Source: Cladosporium sp. IMV 00045
Taxonomy: Eukaryota > Ascomycota > Dothideomycetes > Cladosporiales > Cladosporiaceae
Reading direction: 5' to 3'
DNA length: 30,475 bases
Assembly: GCA_001931905.2 (NCBI GenBank)
Contig: MSJI02000170.1
Coordinates: forward strand, 1-30,475
The notes under the pieces are model-generated. The model ran no database searches. It was not told where the DNA came from and saw nothing but the letters and a program-made list of their open reading frames with translations. Below, piece after piece: positions 20,380 to 29,978 of this stretch (its first letter is position 1; the number at the start of each line of letters is the position of its first letter). The translations under genes and the position numbers were made by a program.

Positions 20380-21416
20380 AGGCCTCGCATACCGGCAAAT
20401 CGTCCAGCGATCCGTTGCTCCTCGATGATCTCATAGCGGAGGAGTTTGCGTCGCACTATGGATTCCAAGCAATAGAGTCTAAGGCAGAAGTAAAGGAGCC
20501 TTCTCCATGATCCGCGATATCGAGATCGAGTACCAGGGCGGAAGGGAAGTTGGAAGGGGGCTTTGTAGGGCCGATCTGCAAGATGACTTCGCAGCCAACA
20601 TCGTATTGACTGGCCTGTGTGGGATACCGTGTCCTCGCATCAATCGAGAAACTTGTCCATGGCGACGCCTATTGTTCGGATACGTCGTTCATCGTCAGCA
20701 TCACTCTGTAGATGCGTAGTATCGAAGACCCCATACACCAGTGCTGAGCCGTCAACAGCCGGCGCTTGCGTCAGCCGAACGAGGAGCTGGCGATTGACGC
20801 CGGAGAATACATCTACCCAGGCAGTGCGGCGCATCCAATTGCCAATAAATGTTTCGTTGTACATCCCGGTATCCAAAACGCCGTATGTTATCCTGCTTGA
20901 CACGCCTTCTTTCCTCCTCATGTAGCGTTTCGAGTCATCTCTTTCTACGCGGCGAATGAGTCGTCATTCCTTTAGAAACATGAGCGAATACTTCTGGCCT
21001 GATGTCGACGGCCCAGTAGGTGTGGTTTCCTAACACCATCACGGACCAAGTGTGAGCTGTGGTTCGGTTCCTAGTGTTCGCGCGTGATGTGCTGCTGCAC
21101 GAGCCTAGAGCTCTTGGAGTGGAAGCTGCAGTATCTGCACGCGGCGCCTCTGCCGACGAGAAGATGTGAATGAGGTTCGCTGCCATGCTGCCGTCCACTG
21201 AGGAGGTTGGGTTTGGGCAAGGGGAGGGAGTCAATATGGCTCACCAGCTCTTGCGCTCAGAGGCTGGGATGGCGTGTTTTCGGATAGATGCTTAGATGCC
21301 CTTATCTCGCTGGGTTGCAAAGCATATTTACATCGGCGACAGATCAGAGCGGGCTCAGACCGATTCAATATGAGCCCAAATCTATGTAACTTCAGTGTAA
21401 GGTCTTTTCCGTTCAT
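20380..21416 (-). pseudogene. Copy 3: N-terminal zinc-finger half of the OrsD-like/recombinase family
   Basis: The ATG at 21416 opens LKLHRFGLILNRSEPALICRRC and KYALQPSE..SKHLSE (finger 1), aligned with copies 1 and 2. After a frameshift, finger 2 is clear: HSHLLVGRGAACRYCSFHSKSS, then QQHITREH. The next blocks are GNWMRRTAWVDVFSGVNRQLL, then MDKFLD followed by an in-frame TGA where copies 1 and 2 have Arg (CGA to TGA fits), then CEDTV and CWLRSHLADRPYKAPFQLP. Similarity fades at about 20380. It carries at least two frameshifts and a stop. It is the most decayed of the three copies and faces the GNAT-like gene at 21647 head-to-head. Confidence 0.75.
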
Positions 21417-21646
21417 CAGGCTCCACGCGTGTCTGCTGTTGCTTCCAGCGGGTTGTGTGTACGAGCCAACCAATGAGGGCTTTCGACGCGAGACTCGGGT
21501 ACAAGCCAATGAGAAACAGCTCTGTAAGAGCGATGTCAGCTTCAGTGGAATTTTCGTGAGCTGACCATGTGCCCCTGCAAGCTAAATGATGATGAGTGCC
21601 TTCCGACCTTCGCAGATATACGACCGACATCTCACTTGGTGCACCA

Positions 21647-22517
21647 ATGATGTCTACGGCTTACCGAGTGAAGCGGACTGAGCCCCTGGCTATGGATGAC
21701 ATTAAGGTCGTCTTCCGCGGACATGTAAATGACCCGAACGACCTGGCTGAGGATCAGCAGAACAGCGCCCAAGATATCGGACACCAAGATCATGACGACT
21801 TGGATAACGAAGGCCAAGATGATGACACAGACCAGGAGGACCAAGGAGGTGACACCGGCTACGTGAGCAGCATCTATGCCACCATCACTGGTTGCGAGAT
21901 TACGTCGAGAAAGAGGAAGACCCTTGGACACGTAAAAGCAGATTTGCTCCAGGTCCATAGAGTTGTGCAGAATAGAGAGAGTCTCTGGTGAGTCTTTACC
22001 ATGGGACGACTAGCATGGACGCATTGTCACGCACGACCCTGACTCCACAAGTGAAACGCTAATGGCTGCCGGCAGGGAGATCTGCGATAACCATTCGGAG
22101 TCTCTTGCAATGCTATTCCGGGCAGGCTTCACGGAACAAGCGATCTGCCAAGGAATATTGCCTGACGAGTACTTTTTCGGTGACATTCTCATGATAGAGA
22201 CGGTCCGTCTCGAATCGCAGTATCGTGGCTACGGTATTGGTCTCCTCGCCGTGGACAGGCTTGTTAAGCGCTTAGCGCGAGTGTCGCCTAGGTGGGGCAA
22301 CGAGGGTCAGATAGTTCTGGATCCTTCGGGTCTGACTAGCGACAGGGTGCATGGGTGTAGCCACGGGGAGGTACAAGAGAAGTTGATTCGATACTGGCAG
22401 ATGCTCGGATTATGGGTGCTTGTACGGGAGACGAGCAAGCACAGCACTTTCGTTGCACATTGGATGGGCGACGAAAGGCCGCTCATTGAGACGGTCGTGC
22501 CACATTTGTTGCAGTAA
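21647..22517 (+). CDS. GNAT-like acyltransferase-fold protein, two exons, about 260 residues
   Basis: Exon 1 is 21647-21987 from the ATGATG start; exon 2 is 22076-22517. The intron 21988-22075 (88 nt; GTGAGT donor, GCTAAT branch, GGCAG acceptor) joins in phase 2 as TG|G. The first part includes a very acidic stretch (DDLDNEGQDDDTDQEDQGG, about residues 62-80). After the junction come NHSESLAMLFRAGF, then GDILMIETVRLESQYRGYGIGLLAVDRL. This is the beta4 strand and the Q/R-x-x-G-x-G acetyl-CoA loop of the GNAT fold as found in an uncharacterised fungal family (GD..IE.v.....YRg.GiG). The substrate is unknown. The total is divisible by three and no damage is seen, so it is likely functional. Confidence 0.65.
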
Positions 22518-23640
22518 AAGAAGAACAGGCAATATCTTTCGGTGGAAGGATAATCGCTCCCGAGTCTCTGCCTCAATATATTGTCAAGTAGTTCTGGCAT
22601 GGAGCGGCGTGCATCTGTCTTTATTATCTTTTTTAAATAAGTTAATCGTGTGTAGACGCAATTGTAGACTTTTCGCCCATCTGTTCCATCAGCATCCACT
22701 CGGAGTTTTTTCTAGTCTAAGCCTGAGGTCCTCTTCATCACGACAAGAGGATTCGCTATCTTCGCCCACTCTCACCTTCCCTCCCCTTCCCTTTCCGCTA
22801 CTGACCAGTTGGTATTTCCACTCTATGCAACATGAGATAATTATGCCTGAACCACATGAGTTTCGGTGAATACGGGGACAGGTCGGAACTTGAGAGCCAG
22901 CTTCATCGTATGACCTAACACAGATGATCATCATAGTTAGTGAGCTAGTTGGGTGCCCGCGAAGGCTAATTGTACTGTAAGTTATGTAATCCCGCCCTCT
23001 TCAACAATGGAGGCACACGAAAGGGAGATGGTTTACCCGGTACCCAGCCCGGTCCGGCTGACTTTCAGCTGGCTCAGAGGGAGACGTCCCATGGATTTGC
23101 CTCTGTTGCCCTTGTCTGATGTAAGGGTTTGTACAGCGCGTGCGTCTTGCGTATTTTTGTCCAGACTCTATGCCTCTTCGGCTGTTATGTAGGAATCGGC
23201 GGTCGTGCCAGCGGCCACGGAATGGTCTTGCTTGCTGGCGTGTAACATACGCAGATGAGGTCGTGTTGTGTCAATCCGACAGCTGGGCGGCGAGTTGAGC
23301 GACTATTCGGGGCAGTAGCGATGGAGAGAGAGTATTCGAGCGGCGGGTCTGTGCGAGACGGATGTGCGCCTTGTCGTGGGTTTCGCTGTTATTTAGGGCA
23401 GTGTTGCCAGTGCAGATACGCACACCAAAACCGTGCCATGACGCCGCTGCCGACTCGAATGGAAACTGCGCAAAATTGAGGAGACAAGACAGGAAGCAGA
23501 ATACTGGCATGGGGTTCCAGACTATCGCAGGCCCAATTCGCAAATAGTATTTTGGAGTTAGACGCTACATGTCAGCACACAGTTGCGAACAAGCCTGCAG
23601 GCCAGCTCGCACGCGATTGCAAGTATAGCCCGTCAGGTGA

Positions 23641-23642
<2 letters not shown>
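22518..23642. other. Gene-poor stretch after the GNAT-like gene
   Basis: No supported gene. Pyrimidine-rich sequence near 22740-22800 follows the GNAT 3' end. Short open frames here show no family resemblance, splice structure or conserved motif that I can recognise. Confidence 0.45.
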
Positions 23643-23687
<45 letters not shown>

Positions 23688-23702
23688 GCACGCACGCACA
23701 CA
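23643..23702. repeat. (CA)n / (GCAC)n microsatellite
   Basis: About 20 CA units (23643-23682) pass into CGCA units and end ACACA at 23702. It lies directly before the HeLo-type kinase fragment. Confidence 0.95.
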
Positions 23703-23705
23703 TGG

Positions 23706-24008
23706 CGTGAGTTGGCGCTTGTGCTTTCTACCTTCCGTCTTCTCGAAGCAGACTGGCATCACAAAGCCATTCGGAGCGAAAGGATTCTATTTTGTGTCAA
23801 CGACGGTCGGGGAGGTGGACTTTGACAACCCTATCCTATCAGGACTTGAGTACTCAAGGCCAATGAGGGATACTGCAAGACCCCATGGACTCGACCAAAA
23901 GTGGGATATCTATCGGTGGCCAAGCATGCAGAACGAGGTTCCAAGAGTTGGAAGATCAGCGGAAGGCCACGATATCTACGGCCTGGGTCTTATTCTCATT
24001 GAGATCAG
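23706..24008 (+). pseudogene. Kinase C-terminal fragment of the fungal HeLo/prion-associated kinase type
   Basis: One frame reads ELALVLSTFRLLEADWHHKAIRSERILF, matching the catalytic-loop region of fungal HeLo-domain kinases (..W.HK.IRSENILF), in which the HRD is replaced by HK..RS. After a frameshift near 23812 another frame gives DFDNPILSGLEYSRPMRDT, then KWDIYRWPS and HDIYGLGLILIEI, the usual following blocks (GFEYSRP, YRHP, DIYALGVVLLEI). These kinases are found with N-terminal HeLo or HET-s-like cell-death domains in ascomycetes. The N-terminal two thirds and the end are missing: a microsatellite abuts one side and tandem repeats the other. Clearly a relic. Confidence 0.7.
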
Positions 24009-24054
24009 TGAACTTATTGGATTGGTTACTTTGGTTTTTGTGGCTAAACCGGTT

Positions 24055-24082
24055 GGTAATGGCTGGTAATGGCTGGTAATGG
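24055..24082. repeat. 10-bp tandem repeat (GGTAATGGCT, 2.8 copies)
   Basis: Direct repeat units at 24055, 24065 and 24075, just after the kinase relic. Confidence 0.85.
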
Positions 24083-24110
24083 TTCTACCCTTGCTGTCGA
24101 TCTGGTTTGT

Positions 24111-24166
24111 TTGGTTTCCAGTCGTTGGTTTCCAGTCGTTGGTTTCCAGTGGTTGGTTTCCAATGG
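24111..24166. repeat. 14-bp tandem repeat (TTGGTTTCCAGTCG, 4 copies)
   Basis: Two perfect units are followed by two with one and two or three changes (..CAGTGG, ..CAATGG). Confidence 0.9.
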
Positions 24167-25009
24167 TAATCAGTACCTAATGCGGTAACCTTCACGCTCC
24201 AACCATCGAAGAGCTTGGCCACTGTACGTACCCAGATACGTACCTCAGCTTGATGTTGCCCGCGTTTCGACGCGACGGACTCGCGTTTCTACCTCTACGC
24301 GGTGAGTTGGATGCGGTGGCGGTACCGTGGTGGGGAGTTCAAGCTGTCGAAGCTCTCTTGCACATGTTCAAAGGGAATCGCAACGATGTTGCGCACACGA
24401 CATCTTTCATTGGTGGCGGATGTCTCCGACTTGGTATCGGTAGTTGGCCAGCTGATGCGCCTGACCTTGTACGTTACCTTGCTTGAGAGCATCTCATCTG
24501 CCCATCATTCAAAGCTCGCTAGCTTGAGCAGCCAGTGAAAAGTATACGACGAAAGGCGGTTCGATCGAAAGTCCGCACATGAACAGTATCGCTTTTGACC
24601 GTCGCTTTTGACCGTCGCAAGCGGACTCGGGACAAGTACTTGTGGTAGACGGATATCTGTTTCTCCTTTCACATCGTCAAGCACACAAAATACCACTAGG
24701 TCCATGCTTTGCTTTTATTAATGGCGGGGAGCTCGCTCCAGCTGCGCCTGGTGCATAAGTTGATGAGCATGTGCAGTACAGCGCACGCATGCATGCCGGG
24801 ACAATGGGCCTGACATTGTGCCAACAAATTTCGCAACCGATTCCTAGCATAGCGCCAGTCTTACAAGTCTCCTCGTTGGCGTGTTCGTCGAAGAAATCTT
24901 GATGCGCATGGCCGACGTTGAGGTCACTATCCCACTTCTCTCCCTGAACCAAAGACCGGCAAGGAGCGGCTTTCTCATGCACGCCTGTGGCACGAGACAC
25001 ACTTACTAT

Positions 25010-25010
<1 letters not shown>
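24167..25010. other. Gene-poor stretch between kinase relic and LINE 3
   Basis: No gene recognised on either strand. A 13-bp direct duplication (GCTTTTGACCGTC, 24591-24616) is present. Confidence 0.4.

Positions 25011-25049
<39 letters not shown>
25011..25049. repeat. (GAT)13 microsatellite, probable 3' terminus of LINE 3
   Basis: Thirteen perfect GAT units (ATC on the element's strand), about 105 nt after the ORF2 stop. Some I-type elements end in short tandem repeats instead of poly(A). Confidence 0.8.
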
Positions 25050-25051
<2 letters not shown>

Positions 25052-25155
25052 CCATTCAGGCTATGGACGGAGACCGTATGAGCCGTCCCTGATCGTTACC
25101 TCACCTCACAACGAACGTGACCTTGCACTCAGGGCCCGAGAGATTGACCAACAAC

Positions 25156-28100
25156 TCAGCCGACCCTCATGTCCGAAGAACGAGACAGTCTGCCAGTCTG
25201 ATAAAGAAAACGGATGGAAGCTTTAACAACCTTCAGATCCGGCTTCCAACTTTCGCGTGGGCCGTCCAACAACTTGCCCGTCTTGACATCCTTACGTCCG
25301 CTCCGTCCTCCGAGCAAGTATGAAGCGTCACCCCACTCGTCGCCTGCTGCTTCCCGCAACATCGTGCGGGCTTCAGCGTACCGATCGCAGTGCAGCAGCA
25401 CGTGTAGCACTGTCTCATCACCGCGTCCGCACTCGCACGCCGGACTGTCAGCGAGCTTCTTCCTGAAAAGGCAGGCGTTCAACCCGCAGTGCTCCGTCCG
25501 GGCCTGCACTAGGATGGAAGCCTCGTCGGAAGACAGCGCTCCGTAGAGACGGAGGGTGTGCTTGCCCGACCAGGCTTTGTCCAACTTCCACGTGTAGTAT
25601 CTCACGCGGATGTCGTCTTCGTTCACCTGCAGGTTCTTCGCTCGCTGCTCCTTGGCCAAGCGCAGCATTCCCGACAGCTCACGCACCTCTCGGACGGGGC
25701 GGTTGTGAGTCCGCTGCTGTTGTCAATGGTTGCCTTCGCAGCCTGCTTCGCCTCCATCACGCCGCGGATGCCTTTGTCCTGTGGCACGAGAAACAACGTG
25801 ACCTTGTGGCCGACGCTTTCCATTTCGAGAATGACGTCGGCCACTATCTGTACGGTCTCTCTGCCAGCCTTGACCCTTTGTCCCCTCTCGATCGCCCCTA
25901 GTGCCGCACGGCAAGTTGTGGCGACGTGCACTTGTGCGCTATTGCGAAGCGTGCGCCTTGCGTGTTCCAGGGCGTACGCTATACCCCTGATTTCGGCGCT
26001 GAGTAGTGAGCAGGTCGGGGCCCGTACGAACACCTGCGATTTGACCGTGCAATTCGTCATCCTATACTTAATGGTGACAGCCGCTGCCAGTCGATCGCCA
26101 TCTGACTCTGCGGCGGCATAGTACAGACACAATCCCCGAAACCGCAGGGATCGACACAGCTGTACTGCCTGCTCTGATTCAAAGTATATTACCATTCCTT
26201 GTAGGCTTTGCCACGGTGGCAGCACCCAGGAGGGGCGCTCGCTGACCAGCTGGCCCTCGTCCGATTCCAGGATATGCGATATGTGTTGTAAGTGGTCCTG
26301 AGCGGACTCAGGAACGACGAGCCTTGCGACGAGAACGCTAAAATGCACCGATGCAGCGGGTGGTCAGGGGCGAGCGCGCACAGCTTTGTCAAGTGGTTCG
26401 AGACACGCACGTGTAGCCTCTCAGTCACCGATTGCAATCTGGCTTCGCTTTGTAGCACCAACAACGCCACCAACTTGTATGCGCGCAGGATCGACCGTGC
26501 AGCCAGCCGTTGGACCTTCTCTAGCACGGCAACATGCTTCTTTGTTCCCAGATGTGAAGGTGCATACCACGCCGACGCCGCGTAGTCTGTGGTGGGCACT
26601 ACCGCCGCCGTGTACAGCTGGCGCATTTGCGGATCGCCCTTGCCGCGACCTTTGACACGTGTTCGTCCATTGTCAATCTGGAATCGAGCGTGGTACCCAG
26701 TATGTTCACGCTGTCTTTCGGCGCCACAGTCTTTCCACCGAACACAAGGTGATTCGTTGGGTGCGACTGACGCTGCGTGGCCGGACAAAGTGGATGAACG
26801 TGGTCTTGTCCGCTTCAAACACAGCACTGCTTTCGCGAGCCCATTTCTCGGCTGGAGGAATCAGCTCTGTTTTTAGTTTGCTAGTGTTCTCCGCCGCGGT
26901 GGGGCCCGTCACCCAGGCGTTGTAGTCATCGATGAAGCCGATCGACCCTTGGTTTTGGTTATGCAGCCTTGAACCAGGTTAGCATTATAGAAGATTTATA
27001 GGATCGGGGACAGCGGTGAGTCTTTAGGGATGCCTAGATACTCGATGTCCTAAAAAGGGGACTCGTAGTCGCCAACCACGACCGATGCCTTTCTGCCGCT
27101 ACAGAAGCTCTCAATCCACGCCATTAAACTAGTGGGTATCTTGCTCTCGCGAAGACGGACTGCGAGCACCGAGGGATGGACTCCGTTGAATGCTCCCTGG
27201 ACATCGAAGGACACGAGCGACAAGACCCTCCTGCGTCGCCGTGCCTCGTATATCTTCTCTACTAGCAGGTTGAGCGCCGGCTCGGCCGACCTCTTCGGTC
27301 GTCCGCCGAAACGATTTTCCGGCAGCAGTCTGTACGCTTCACCAATGTACGATATCCTCTTTGCGACTACCGCCTCGAGGCCCTTGCTTATCGTGGCAAG
27401 CAGGTATATCGGTCGATACGCCTTGGGTTTGGAACAATCCGGCTTGTTCGGCTTGCGCAGAACGACGATCTTCGCAGTGCGCCATTGCTGAGGCACGTAC
27501 TGCAGATCCAGCGACGCCTGATAAAGCGCGAGTATCCTATGCTGTAACACTGGCCACAGCTCCTGCCAGACTCGAAATGTGATCTCATCGGGCCCGGGAG
27601 CCTTGTCCGGCTTCGACTGCATCATTGTCGCCTCGATCTCCGCCAGTGTCAACTTTGGAAGCTCGATCCTCGCCGGCACCGACTTCCCTGCCTGTTCATG
27701 CATGGATCTATTTTTCCTCTTCCGCAGCTGGGGCTTGATGGAGTCGTGGTCTCGGCACTCCGGTCCAGGCGGGTCGGGGAAGAAAGATGCAAGCAGCAGG
27801 TTCGCCTTTTAACGGTCGTCCGTCACCTGGGCGTCTCCATGCCTCAACATTGGAATGCCATGGGTCACCTTGGCCGCTTTCGAGTAAGCGTAGGCTTTCC
27901 AAATGTTGTCACGATCGTCCAAAAAGTCTGCCCAATGTCTCTTTTTGCACCTCTCTATCTCGTCCATGTAGAGCCGTCTGGCCTGTTTGACGGATGCCGC
28001 GGCTTCTGCTATACTCTGACCTCGTCGTCTGATGGTCGTGAGACTGTTGCGCGCTGCACTCAGTGAGTTCCGCAGCGTCGCCAACTTGTCGGTCCACCAA

Positions 28101-29073
28101 CGTTTGGCGTACGGTGATGGTGTGGCTCTTGCCACGTGGCGGCTCAGGACACCGTCAACCATCTCTTCTAGCTTTTTTGCCGCCAGGTCCAGCTCGGCCT
28201 TTGTTCTGATCGAGCGTGGCCCGGGTTCAACTTGGAGTTGGACTGAGAGTGCCTGCCATACCTCGTTTCAGTCGGCTTTGTCGTACATCCGCCTCTGTGG
28301 TCTGCCATCGCGTTCAACAGTCGCGACTTCAAAGTGCGCTCGAATCGCCTTATGATCGGAACCATGATCGTTTCGGTGTATGCCGCAATGTGTGCATGCA
28401 TCACTCACTCTAGTCTCCAACAATATGTCCACGGTAGAACAAGCGCTGCCGTCGTAATTTTCCCATGTCACAGTCCCTGTCGGAAGCAGCGAGGTGAGCG
28501 CGTGTTCCTGCATAAAGTCAATGATACACTCCGCCTCTCAGCGTCTTGCAACGCCCGAGCACCGCCCCACAGAACGTGATGTCTGTTGAAGTCAGCGCAC
28601 AGCAGCAAGTCTACCCGTTCGTCTCTCCGCTCTCTTTTCACTGCTTCGTACACATCCTTGACTAGGCTTAACTTCCTTCGCAGCCGTTCCTCGTTCTCTG
28701 CTTGGCCGACGGCACGCTTGATGTCGTATGCTGCGGCCACTAGCACGGTGCTTTCCTTTGCCGGGATCACCACTGCTACGATATCACCGGATGGTGTAGA
28801 TACTTGCCGTGCAGTGTGCCGCTTGTTCACCCATATCGCCGCGCGAAATGCGAATCGCGCCACTTCAGTTCTCTGCGTCTCTTCAGGAATAAACATTCGC
28901 CAATGTCGCTCGACCGGCACCGCTGGTTCGCCAGTTTCCACGTCCTCATATATGTAGGGTTCAACAACCGTTAGTACCTCAAAGTCGGCCAGGTCCTCCT
29001 CGCAGAACAGGCTCCAGTGGGCCGTCTTTCGTTTCGCCATGTTCAGGTGTAACACTTTGAACTGTCCTAACAT
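25156..29073 (-). pseudogene. LINE 3 ORF2: endonuclease, reverse transcriptase, RNase H-like, zinc knuckle; broken
   Basis: It starts with ATG 29073 (MLGQFKVLHLNMAKRK). The endonuclease shows HLNM, VVEPYIYED, ADFNRHHVLWGG, and after a frameshift (28513-28468) STVDILL and SDHKAI, so all key residues are legible. TGA at 28268-28270 and TAA at 27809-27811 interrupt the same frame. RT has APGPDEI, YRPI, SFDVQGAFNGV, then a stop at 27050-27052, GIPKDSPLSPIL and, in another frame, FIDDYNAWVTG (both Asp). The DYAASAWYAP block and thumb follow at 26189-26600. The RNase H-like region keeps LLSAEIRGIAYAL but has YYAAAE, VATTCRAAL and EAKQAAKA where the acidic motifs are expected. The C-terminal knuckle is CECGRGDETVLHVLLHC. 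At least three stops and several frameshifts are present. Confidence 0.85.
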
Positions 29074-29978
29074 GATGTATTGTTTGGACGAGCATCCTCC
29101 ATCTCCGCGTCCGCAGATTCGACCCGTTGGTCATGTCTCTCTTTCGCCTTTTGCTGCCCGACATGTCTGTAGTGCTGCGGGTGCAGTTTGCAAGCCCAGT
29201 CGAACACTGTATGTGTGTCGCCACACGCCGGACATTTCGGGTTGTCCTTGCTGGTACGCTCGTCCCTGCGATGGCCTTTGGAACAGATCGCGCACCTGAT
29301 CCGGCTGGTGCAGGAAGCTTGTTTGTGTCCATACCTGTTGCAATTGTAGCACGGTCCGCTGTTGTCCCTGATCACAAAGGGTGAGCAGAAGGCGCCGGTT
29401 GCTCCGAACATCACCATCCCAGTTCGCAAGAGGTAATCTGCATCGGCCTTGTTCTTCAGCCACACCACGAGAGACCCTACCTTCTTCGCCGCGTCCGCCT
29501 TGCTAGGCCAGGTCGCCTTCGTTGCGGTGCCATCGACGTCTGCGCTCTCGTTATCTGCCTTGAAGTCTTTCAAAAAGTCCTTCTTTAGCGTCCTACCGTC
29601 GTCCTTTTCGCCATCCAAGACACATTGCTTCGCGACACTATCACCTTTCACCGGGTACCACTGCTCACTTTTAACACGGGCGCCGGACAGGCTCGACGTC
29701 AACCAGCGAGTGTGCTGCTTCGCCTTGTTGGCTTCGTCCTTGTTCGCGAAGACTACGTCGATCCTATCGCCCGGGCCAGGCCGCAGACATGTGATTGTTG
29801 ACCCTTCTGTGACCTTGTTGATCTTCAGTCCATCACGCAGGCCGTCCCTTATGCCGTTGTAGTTATTCCTAGGCCCCTTGAACCTGCCTATGTCGATGGA
29901 CATTGCTCGCTCATCCTGCAGCTGAGGCTTGGCCTGTCGTAGGATGTGACCCATCTTGCAGGGTGTCCCGGGATGCAA
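29067..29978 (-). CDS. LINE 3 ORF1: gag-like nucleic-acid-binding protein with zinc knuckles
   Basis: The frame is open. The best start is ATG 29903 or 29954; an in-frame stop lies just upstream near 29985, so the family's longer N-terminal region is missing. A conserved central part precedes three Cys/His clusters: CYNCNRYGHKQASC (C-x2-C-x4-H-x4-C), CAICSKGH.., and CPACGDTHTVFDWAC. This is the arrangement of Tad/I-type ORF1, which coats element RNA. It ends in TAG overlapping the ORF2 start (ATGTTAG). Confidence 0.8.
   Translation of the reverse strand: MHPGTPCKMGHILRQAKPQLQDERAMSIDIGRFKGPRNNYNGIRDGLRDGLKINKVTEGSTITCLRPGPGDRIDVVFANKDEANKAKQHTRWLTSSLSGARVKSEQWYPVKGDSVAKQCVLDGEKDDGRTLKKDFLKDFKADNESADVDGTATKATWPSKADAAKKVGSLVVWLKNKADADYLLRTGMVMFGATGAFCSPFVIRDNSGPCYNCNRYGHKQASCTSRIRCAICSKGHRRDERTSKDNPKCPACGDTHTVFDWACKLHPQHYRHVGQQKAKERHDQRVESADAEMEDARPNNTSC

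Larger units (their letters stand above)
25011..29978 (-). mobile_element. LINE 3: near full-length decayed Tad/I-like non-LTR retrotransposon
   Basis: In minus-strand order: ORF1 with zinc knuckles (29978-29067), overlapping ORF2 with apurinic-type endonuclease (29073-28268), RT (27809-26189), degenerate RNase H (26348-25623) and C-terminal knuckle (25686-25156). About 105 nt of 3' UTR and a (GAT)13 tract (25011-25049) follow, the latter plausibly the terminal repeat of the element. Stops and frameshifts break ORF2 in several places, so it cannot move by itself. The 5' limit near 29978 is only where ORF1 becomes readable; the ORF1 N-terminus is short for the family. Confidence 0.82.

Noticed and set aside
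21632..21958. Hydrophobic minus-strand frame opposite GNAT exon 1 (looks like a membrane segment)
   Set aside because: It is the complement of the acidic GAC/GAT-rich stretch, which automatically reads as Val/Ile; not a gene.
22420..23192. Several 75-150 residue open frames after the GNAT-like gene
   Set aside because: No splice signals, motifs or family resemblance; the first is a shifted frame of the GNAT gene itself.
23565..23825. Thr-His and Val-Cys repeat proteins encoded by the (CA)n tract
   Set aside because: Plain translation of a dinucleotide microsatellite.
24987..25226. Open frame with a poly-Asp run
   Set aside because: Translation of the (GAT)n tract into the 3' end of LINE 3.
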